Shown here piece by piece: positions 1 to 5,407 of a stretch of DNA of 9,503 bases; within the stretch, counting starts at the first letter, position 1, and each line of letters begins with the position of its first letter. A program made the translations under genes and the position numbers. The DNA is taken from assembly GCA_030591405.1 (NCBI GenBank), contig JAUVBC010000066.1, positions 1-9,503 of the forward strand, read 5' to 3'. The stretch comes from Candidatus Zixiibacteriota bacterium (lineage in GTDB: Bacteria; Zixibacteria; MSB-5A5; GN15; PGXB01). Under the pieces are notes generated by a model. The model searched no databases. It was not told the origin of the DNA and worked only from the letters and a program-made list of their open reading frames with translations.

Positions 1-1365
1 AAAATTTATCCCGGATGAAGCATCTATATATAGATATCGATTGAGATACCCGGTAAAACCGATTGAGGTTGAAAATGATTTTTCAACAACTCCGGTTGGG
101 AACGGCTCGGTATAATCGTCAACATCGTCCCAGGGAGTTGTCCAGATGTCATCGAAAGACCCTTCGCCTTTGCGTTGATACAGAAAATCCAATGTTGCTT
201 TTTTGTTGTCTCTGAACCATCTGATAAATGATAAAGAAAAACGATCACCATCGGGACCAAACGGATGGCCAATCAATTGACCACGGTTTTCATATTTGTT
301 GCGAGCGTAAATCTGATTATAGGTTCGATTAGTGATCTTAAGATATTCTGCTTTCAGATCAAAGAGATCAAAGAAATCAATCGAGTTAATACCCAACAAT
401 ATTCCAATTTCGTTTGGTTCATTGTCGCCGGGTACTTCGTTGTCTATCTGATAATCATCAATTAGAAACTGCCCATAAAATTTGTGTTGATTGTTCAAAA
501 ACCAGGTAAAATCGAACCCGAGAAAAGTGTTGTCATCGTAGTTTTCGTTTAATTGAAAAGCATGGAAAAACATCAGTGGGTTTAAGTAAGCAATCTCAAT
601 TGATCGTCCCGGCCCACCATATATTATCGTTTCAAAGAGGCTAAAATGCAAATTATCATTCGCTCTAAAAGCAATCCGGTGCCCGGCAAAATATCTGTTT
701 ATATAACCGGTCTGATTTTCGGCAAAAGAAAATACTCGGTTCAGTTTGGCAAATTGACAGGTGAATGAAAATTTGCCCCACTCACTGCGAATCTGAATTC
801 CATCCATCGGGCGGGCAGTTTCGGAAAGTATTAGTGACTGCCTTGATGGTCCCCACGATGAACCAAAGCGACCGGCGATAATATCAAAACCAGAACCTTT
901 ATAAACAGCCATCGCAGTTTCGACCTCACCGGCCAGTCCGCGCCATACTTTTCCTGAATAATAATCATTTTTGGCCAGACGTTCATCCAGAAGAAAACTA
1001 GTATAGATGGAGATATTTTTCTGAGCCAGAGCAAGAAATCCACCTCGAATTGATGCATATCCGGCGCCGCGCGCAAATTTCGATGATTCAAAATCCTCGG
1101 CTAAAATTAGAAATGGAGAAAATTCAAAACGGTTCGGTTTGGTTTTTCCAAAAATTTGATGATTGGGAAATAGATTATTATCTGACAATGGAGTCAATTG
1201 TGTGTTGAAACGGACAAATTTATTACCAAATTCATCTCTTTGCAAATAATCATTTAAAATTTGATATTCCGGGACTTCGACCGGAATAAAAAAATCTCCT
1301 GCCTGCAGATTTGCGAATACAAACAAGAGAATAAATATTGCAATTATATGTTTAGAAATATTCAC
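1..1365 (-). CDS. Capsule assembly Wzi-like outer-membrane protein, 3' end beyond window
   Basis: The minus strand is open for 455 codons from a GTG at 1365 to the left edge with no stop, so the C-terminus is missing. The start is chosen because it gives a clean signal peptide (N-terminal Lys and His, hydrophobic core about 7-20, likely cleavage after NLQA near residue 22). No strong Shine-Dalgarno precedes it, and in-frame TTG and CTG codons lie just upstream. After the signal the protein alternates short amphipathic strands, as in a beta-barrel. Segments typical of the Wzi family (Pfam Caps_assemb_Wzi) are visible: GRFGSSWGPS at 165-174 followed by LILSETARPMDG, ETIIYGGPGR at 245-254, YLNPLMFF at 260-267, DDNTFLGFDF at 277-286 and GHPFGPDGD at 366-374. 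Wzi is an outer-membrane lectin-like barrel that attaches or assembles capsule at the surface. It begins 29 bases after the priming transferase stop, so the two are probably co-transcribed. Recognition is by motif memory, not by a search. Confidence 0.85.
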   Translation of the reverse strand, partial: MNISKHIIAIFILLFVFANLQAGDFFIPVEVPEYQILNDYLQRDEFGNKFVRFNTQLTPLSDNNLFPNHQIFGKTKPNRFEFSPFLILAEDFESSKFARGAGYASIRGGFLALAQKNISIYTSFLLDERLAKNDYYSGKVWRGLAGEVETAMAVYKGSGFDIIAGRFGSSWGPSRQSLILSETARPMDGIQIRSEWGKFSFTCQFAKLNRVFSFAENQTGYINRYFAGHRIAFRANDNLHFSLFETIIYGGPGRSIEIAYLNPLMFFHAFQLNENYDDNTFLGFDFTWFLNNQHKFYGQFLIDDYQIDNEVPGDNEPNEIGILLGINSIDFFDLFDLKAEYLKITNRTYNQIYARNKYENRGQLIGHPFGPDGDRFSLSFIRWFRDNKKATLDFLYQRKGEGSFDDIWTTPWDDVDDYTEPFPTGVVEKSFSTSIGFTGYLNRYLYIDASSGINF

Positions 1366-1394
1366 CGGCAGTCCATTGCCCAAAAATAAATTTA

Positions 1395-2804
1395 TTAGCT
1401 GGCTCCCTTTCCTTTCAGAACAGCCGGGATTGTTTGAGCCAGAATTTTAGCATCCATCGCCAGCGACCATTGATCAATATACTCCAGATCAAGTCTGATC
1501 CAGTGATCAAAGTCAACATTACTGCGCCCGTTAACTTGCCAGAGGCATGATAAGCCAGGCTTGACCGATAGTTTGCGATGTTGCCATGGTTCAAATTTTT
1601 CAACTTCCTGAGGCAGCGGAGGGCGCGGTCCAACCAACGACATATCACCCTTGAGGACATTATAAAACTGTGGGAATTCATCGACCGAATATTTTCTCAG
1701 GAACCTGCCGACCTTAGTAATTCGAGGATCATTCTGAATTTTGAAAACCGGACCGGACATCTCATTGAGATGCTGCAGTTGTTCCTTAAAAGTATCAGCC
1801 TCGTTTACCATTGTCCGCAGTTTGATCATCTTGAAAACTCGACCGTTTTTTCCTGAACGTTTTTGCTTAAAAAAGATCGGGCCCTTCGAATCGATCCTAA
1901 TAGCCAAAGCTGCAATTGCTACAAACGGTGCCGACATTACCAAACCAGCCAAGGCACCAACACGATCAATCAAGTCCTTGACAAGCAGAGCAAAACGGTT
2001 TTCCGGAATTGAATGGTACAGAAAAACCGGCTGTCCATTTAATGAAAATGAACGGCATTTTGAGCCGGACTGCACAAAAATATCGGGCAGTAAACATATC
2101 TTGATACCCATCAATTCAACAGTGCTAAATACTCGCTGTTTATAATGTTGATCATCTTTGTCCAGAGCCATAACAACGAGGTCGACCTGATTAGTTGAGA
2201 TCAGGCAACTTATATTATCGGGGTGACCAATAAGCGGGACATCGCGATAACGCCATAATCCTTTTCGCTTATCGTCAACAAATCCGAGAATTTTCATATT
2301 CAGTTCAGGATGATCCAGAAAGATATCGGCCGCTTTTTTGCCTCGATCCGCCGAACCAACGATAATAACATTTCTTTTGTTACCGGGATAGGCTACCGGA
2401 CTGGGGTCATTTGCGATTGCTCGGTTATATAATCTCCAGCCAATAAAAACCAGTGATTGAAGAATCAAATTACCGCCCAAAATTATACTCGAAGTCTCAG
2501 GTGTGATATTAAGACTGACAAAAAATGTTAGGAAAGTTATCATCAGAATAAACTTAATTTCGCCAAACATAAAATCGCTTATTCTATCACGAATAATTTT
2601 TTTCGGAGCCAGATCATTGTCTGGTAGTTTTACAAGTAATAATAACTGCAATAATACCGCCGACATAATAGCTGCATAGGCGATATAAAAATTCTGGAAC
2701 AGATTAAAACGATTTTGGAAATAAATAAGAAAAGCTGTCAATAATAAGGCTTTGGTAAACCTATAGATAAATTCTTCTACTCGGCACTTTTTTACAGATC
2801 TCAT
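1395..2804 (-). CDS. Polyprenyl-phosphate sugar-1-phosphate transferase (exopolysaccharide priming enzyme)
   Basis: This 469-residue protein has the architecture of WbaP/WcaJ-type polyprenyl glycosylphosphotransferases. It has about four N-terminal membrane segments (near 17-29, 38-59, 83-100, 106-124), then a Rossmann-like CoA-binding-type domain starting at RNVIIVGSADRG (144-155). A further membrane or re-entrant helix follows at about 283-302, then the catalytic bacterial sugar transferase domain. In that domain are KQKRSGKNGRVFKMIKLRTM (313-332), the presumed catalytic Asp-Glu pair in KYSVDEFPQ (D375, E376), GDMSLVGPRP (386-395) and KPGLSCLWQVNGRS (415-428). The family moves a sugar-1-phosphate from a nucleotide sugar to undecaprenyl phosphate at the inner membrane, the first committed step of polymer synthesis. 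The sugar cannot be read from sequence. The ATG at 2804 is preceded by the purine-rich Shine-Dalgarno AGGGGTGG. The Wzi-like gene follows 29 bases downstream. The length is normal and no key motif is missing. Confidence 0.95.
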   Translation of the reverse strand: MRSVKKCRVEEFIYRFTKALLLTAFLIYFQNRFNLFQNFYIAYAAIMSAVLLQLLLLVKLPDNDLAPKKIIRDRISDFMFGEIKFILMITFLTFFVSLNITPETSSIILGGNLILQSLVFIGWRLYNRAIANDPSPVAYPGNKRNVIIVGSADRGKKAADIFLDHPELNMKILGFVDDKRKGLWRYRDVPLIGHPDNISCLISTNQVDLVVMALDKDDQHYKQRVFSTVELMGIKICLLPDIFVQSGSKCRSFSLNGQPVFLYHSIPENRFALLVKDLIDRVGALAGLVMSAPFVAIAALAIRIDSKGPIFFKQKRSGKNGRVFKMIKLRTMVNEADTFKEQLQHLNEMSGPVFKIQNDPRITKVGRFLRKYSVDEFPQFYNVLKGDMSLVGPRPPLPQEVEKFEPWQHRKLSVKPGLSCLWQVNGRSNVDFDHWIRLDLEYIDQWSLAMDAKILAQTIPAVLKGKGAS

Positions 2805-2828
2805 TGTCCACCCCTGATAAAATTAACC

Positions 2829-2839
2829 GGCATCCTGCC
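2829..2839 (-). promoter_or_regulatory. Possible CsrA-type site just upstream of the priming transferase start
   Basis: The minus strand reads GGCAGGATGCC, a short stem (GGC/GCC, extendable by a T-G wobble) with AGGAT in the loop. The core CAGGATG matches the middle of the published CsrA consensus. It sits about 25 bases upstream of the ATG at 2804, next to the Shine-Dalgarno, where binding could block initiation. Short motifs of this kind also arise by chance, so the weight comes from the similar hairpins in the same leader. Confidence 0.35.
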
Positions 2840-3011
2840 ATTTATGCTAATTCGAGAAATAGTAAAACAGCAGATAGTTGAATAACACAAGTTAATTAAT
2901 TTGGACACCCCTTTGAAAATTCTCCCTTCTATCGTATTGTCGATACATGAGAAAAAATCTTTAGCGGCTATCAGGCAATGTTTACACAAAAGCATAAATA
3001 CTTTCATTTCC

Positions 3012-3029
3012 CGGATAATCCCTTACCCG
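3012..3029 (-). promoter_or_regulatory. Leader hairpin with GGGA tetraloop
   Basis: CGGGTAA and TTATCCG pair over 7 bp (one G-U) around the loop GGGA in the leader transcript. The loop fits both the GNRA tetraloop rule, which makes very stable caps, and the GGA-in-loop rule for CsrA/RsmA binding. The fold is read by eye. Confidence 0.4.
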
Positions 3030-3152
3030 TTTCAATATGTGGAAATGATCCCTCTCTTTCTCTTTCCCATCCCTGGTTAGATCCTATCTTTTCTTCTCGC
3101 CCTAATCCTAACAGGGCCTCTTGTTTCCATACAAGGGATGTAATTGCGTTTG

Positions 3153-3181
3153 ATTATACAAATCTTCGAATCAATTGGCAA
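3153..3181 (-). promoter_or_regulatory. Sigma70-type promoter for the priming transferase/Wzi unit
   Basis: On the minus strand a -35 box TTGCCA (3181-3176) is followed, after exactly 17 bases, by a perfect -10 box TATAAT (3158-3153). Transcription should begin near 3146. It is the best promoter match in the window, and it sets the priming transferase and Wzi-like genes apart as a transcription unit from the PHP/aminotransferase-like pair upstream, although read-through remains possible. Confidence 0.65.
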
Positions 3182-3190
3182 CATATTTTT

Positions 3191-3236
3191 TTCTAAGTTT
3201 TGTCTTTATAAGATGTTTTAGTTTAGGAACTTAGAA
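3191..3236 (-). repeat. Inverted repeat over the stop codon of the aminotransferase-like gene
   Basis: TTCTAAGTT (3191-3199) and AACTTAGAA (3228-3236) are perfect 9-bp inverted copies separated by 28 bases. One arm covers the stop codon of the upstream gene, and the other lies about 10 bases from the -35 box of the next promoter. No U-tract follows on the minus strand, so it is not a classic terminator. It could be an operator, an mRNA 3' end structure or chance in AT-rich DNA. Confidence 0.3.
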
Positions 3237-4292
3237 CACCATATTACTTTCTAATCTTTGACCAGTTTCAATATTAAGATTCCTTCCGATTTTGAGCTCA
3301 TTATCAGCCTCGGATGGGCGATAAATTTTCAATCGGTTCTGTTTTGGTCTCTTATCATTTTTTACGATTGTTTTATTTTCAAATATGTCAACTATTGACA
3401 TCGCGTTAACATCAAGTTGAAAAGGGACTAAAATATTACCACCCAATCCTGGAAAACAGGCGAGATCTTTCGCTTTGATACCTGTCTCATTCAATAAAAA
3501 TAAACTCTCTTCAGATTCAACGGTATTGATAACAAGTGAATAGTCAGGATTGAGAAAACATCCCAAACCAAACATCCGAAGCCTGATTGACAGATATAAC
3601 ATTTCCTGCCGGGCATCTTTGAGACGTCCCATTCTGTTACCGGGATTTTTCAGGTTATATAAAATATTCGTGAGAACTGAGTTATTTTTGGTCTGCTCAA
3701 ATATACAATTATCAATATTTTTTATAATTGTCGGGTTACTGATTATATATTCAATATGATTATTTTTGCTATTTTCAAACGATCTGAGTAAAACGAGATT
3801 ATCATACTTGTTCAATAAATCAAAAGCGGTGATCCGACTCGATTCAAAAGTTGATTCATCAAGGACAACAATAGTATCACCGGAGATATTTAGAATATTT
3901 TCGATTTCCTTTTGGCTGTAAACAACGCCGGTAAATCGGTTCGGATTTCCAAGAACAATTAGTTTTGTCCGTGATGTAACTTTGCCGACAAAACCTAAGG
4001 GATCTGGCAGAAACAGAGGTTTTTCATAAAATTCAAAATAGGAAGCATCGCAGGATGTTATCACCCTGTAAATATTATCATTGGTCGGGCCGACCGTAAG
4101 AGCTTCATCGCCGGGACCAATAAAAGATTTCAAAAACGACTTCAAAGTTTGATCTGGTTCAGGATAAAAGCCGATTAACTCCGAATCAATTTTATTCTGA
4201 CGGCCAAGCTCTTCTTTGATGCTTTTTATGAATGTATTATAACTGCTTCCTGCAGATTGATCGGTTGTCTTTTTTTCAAAGGTTAATTTCAT
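3231..4292 (-). CDS. Degenerate HisC-like aminotransferase-fold protein, probably without PLP chemistry
   Basis: The 353-residue product follows the order of class I/II (HisC-like) aminotransferases: YPEPDQTLKSFL (43-54), GPGDEALTVGPT (59-70), LIVLGNPNRFTGVV (111-124), IVVLDESTFE (141-150) and LVLLRSFENSKN (166-177). The Asn of NPN (N116 or N118) and the Asp of LDES (D145), which contact the PLP ring in the family, are kept. In the stretch that normally reads R-T/S-x-S-K-A-F, the lysine that binds PLP appears replaced (R170-S-F-E-N174; the nearest lysine, K176, is two residues off). The roughly 20-residue stretch with the glycine-serine phosphate loop seems absent between residues 54 and 58, and no clear C-terminal substrate arginine motif is seen. 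I infer a non-catalytic or re-purposed fold. It starts 3 bases after the PHP gene stop, with GAAGGA as ribosome site inside the end of that gene, which implies translational coupling. The coding strand looks more AT-rich than its neighbours. The natural substrate or partner is unknown. Confidence 0.7.
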   Translation of the reverse strand: MKLTFEKKTTDQSAGSSYNTFIKSIKEELGRQNKIDSELIGFYPEPDQTLKSFLKSFIGPGDEALTVGPTNDNIYRVITSCDASYFEFYEKPLFLPDPLGFVGKVTSRTKLIVLGNPNRFTGVVYSQKEIENILNISGDTIVVLDESTFESSRITAFDLLNKYDNLVLLRSFENSKNNHIEYIISNPTIIKNIDNCIFEQTKNNSVLTNILYNLKNPGNRMGRLKDARQEMLYLSIRLRMFGLGCFLNPDYSLVINTVESEESLFLLNETGIKAKDLACFPGLGGNILVPFQLDVNAMSIVDIFENKTIVKNDKRPKQNRLKIYRPSEADNELKIGRNLNIETGQRLESNMVF

Positions 4293-4295
4293 TTT

Positions 4296-5168
4296 TTATT
4301 TTCCTTCATTTTCCTCGGAAAGAACAACCGTTTTTTTTTCATCTTTTTCATTTTTTTCTATTATTGATTTTTTGGTCGAACCAAATAGTCTTTTGGTTGA
4401 GTTTCTGAAAATCGTCCCGATTGAACGGCCAATAGGTTTCTGCATATATTCCATTGCCCGTTTGAGAATTGTTTTTCTCTTTGATGTTCTTCTTTCTCTG
4501 GCCGATTTTTCTTTAGTGTCGGCCTGATATGCTTCAAAACGGATCATCCGTGATGACTTCAAAAGTGCTTCTTTTATATCTTCCAATGAATTAGAATTGA
4601 CATCTTCAAGATCAACAAATGCTTTGCCAACAACATCAGGTGTATGAGCATCGCTGCCAGCCGACTGCGGAATATCCGGGTGGCAGGCGAAAAAAGAATC
4701 GGCATCGGTCAATGCTTCCTTAGTGCAATTCAAATTGACCGTTTCGACCAAATCAATTCGTGATAAAAGTTCGCGCGCCTCATCGGCGGTATATAGCTGA
4801 TGCTTATCTTTGGCATACATAAAGCCGCTACTCCGGCGAAACGGATGCGGCAGGACAGCAAGTCCGCCCTGTTCGTGGATCTCATCGATAACCTCAAAAA
4901 TTTCTTTGGAAACGATCTTCTCTTTAAGGAACAAGCCGATAATATGGGTCCCTTTCCAGGTCGTGATTTCCATTCCGGGGATAATCGTAATTTTATCGGA
5001 CAGTTTTTGAGCCAGCCTGACCGCAGAGATCGAGTCATGATCGGTGATAGCGATGGCATCGAGTCCGACATCTTCGGCGGCATGTACCAGTTTATCGACA
5101 GCTGTATCGCAGTCGAAGGAGTAACATGTATGTGTGTGCAAATCTATTTTCATAAGTTTCTCGGCCAT
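4296..5168 (-). CDS. PHP-domain metal-dependent phosphoesterase with basic tail
   Basis: The protein carries the full set of PHP-family metal ligands. Numbered from the ATG at 5168 these are IDLHTHT (H11, H13), TDHDS (D43, H44), GMEIT (E67), LPHPF (H108), VETVNLNC (E142) and GSDAH (D173, H175). The PHP fold binds up to three metals and hydrolyses phosphoester bonds. The order resembles the YciV/TrpH nuclease-phosphatase branch and not the CpsB/YwqE capsule tyrosine phosphatases, which begin with a different H-x-H context. Residues after about 210 form a Lys/Arg-rich tail with an acidic end, outside the PHP core and of unknown role. An in-frame TTG at 5201 would add 11 residues, but its GAGG is too close to serve as ribosome site. 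ATG 5153 (MKIDLHTH) is a real alternative start; 5168 has GAGATGG at a workable distance. It is translated directly into the aminotransferase-like gene. Substrate not determinable here. Confidence 0.85.
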   Translation of the reverse strand: MAEKLMKIDLHTHTCYSFDCDTAVDKLVHAAEDVGLDAIAITDHDSISAVRLAQKLSDKITIIPGMEITTWKGTHIIGLFLKEKIVSKEIFEVIDEIHEQGGLAVLPHPFRRSSGFMYAKDKHQLYTADEARELLSRIDLVETVNLNCTKEALTDADSFFACHPDIPQSAGSDAHTPDVVGKAFVDLEDVNSNSLEDIKEALLKSSRMIRFEAYQADTKEKSARERRTSKRKTILKRAMEYMQKPIGRSIGTIFRNSTKRLFGSTKKSIIEKNEKDEKKTVVLSEENEGK

Positions 5169-5331
5169 AATTGACCATCTCAATGTTGAAAAGATTTGCA
5201 AACCTCATGCCGGAGACTGCGGGGATGACAAAATATTTATAACAGAAAGTCTATCATCGGCTTGCGTGACATAAAAATATTGACAACGAATGAAATATGG
5301 AAAATCTGGAAAATATTTCCATTAAAACTAA

Positions 5332-5360
5332 GAAGCCTGTTCCGGTATGGAACAGGCTTC
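5332..5360 (-). terminator. Intrinsic terminator of the SLBB export gene
   Basis: GAAGCCTGTTCC (5332-5343) and GGAACAGGCTTC (5349-5360) form a perfect 12-bp stem with a 5-base loop. On the minus strand it is followed by the T-rich stretch TTAGTTTTAA. It lies 47 bases past the stop of the export gene and should separate it from the PHP gene. The rest of the gap 5202-5331 holds no clear promoter that I can defend, although the PHP gene should need one if this terminator is efficient. Confidence 0.85.
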
Positions 5361-5407
5361 ATAAATTATTTATGACCGTGGCCTATATATAAAACATGCT
5401 GTTGATT

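Larger units (their letters stand above)
2805..3152 (-). promoter_or_regulatory. Long structured 5' leader of the priming transferase gene
   Basis: About 340 bases separate the promoter at 3153-3181 from the ATG at 2804, and I find no convincing gene on either strand. The minus strand is purine-rich and holds about eleven GGA triplets. Three fall in loops of small hairpins: 3120-3135 (stem CTTGT/ACAAG, loop ATGGAA), 3012-3029 (stem CGGGTAA/TTATCCG, loop GGGA) and 2829-2839 (stem GGC/GCC, loop AGGAT). A further bulged stem lies at 3071-3116 (CTAACCAGGG pairing with CCCTGTTAG). GGA presented in hairpin loops is the known binding pattern of CsrA/RsmA proteins, so this leader may be under that type of translational control. 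That is inference. None of the stems has a U-tract, so an attenuator terminator is not indicated. Confidence 0.5.

Noticed and set aside
2801..3007. A 68-codon minus-strand frame whose stop overlaps the ATG of the priming transferase (ATGA), which could look like a coupled small gene
   Set aside because: No ribosome site at its ATG, no domain or signal pattern, composition of translated AT-rich leader, and it lies over the hairpins of the leader. The ATGA overlap keeps a small residual chance.
2805..3152. c-di-GMP class I riboswitch or ops/JUMPstart element in the polysaccharide leader
   Set aside because: The conserved blocks of the riboswitch and the GGCGGTAG core of ops are not present.
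2978..3196. A 72-codon plus-strand frame in the same gap
   Set aside because: It runs antisense over the promoter and leader, has no ribosome site and reads as Pro/Ser/His-rich filler from pyrimidine-rich DNA.
4296..5168. CpsB/YwqE-type capsule tyrosine phosphatase, tempting because of the locus
   Set aside because: The H-x-H and TDHDS contexts match the general YciV/TrpH PHP branch and not the CpsB family, and the C-terminal basic tail is foreign to CpsB.
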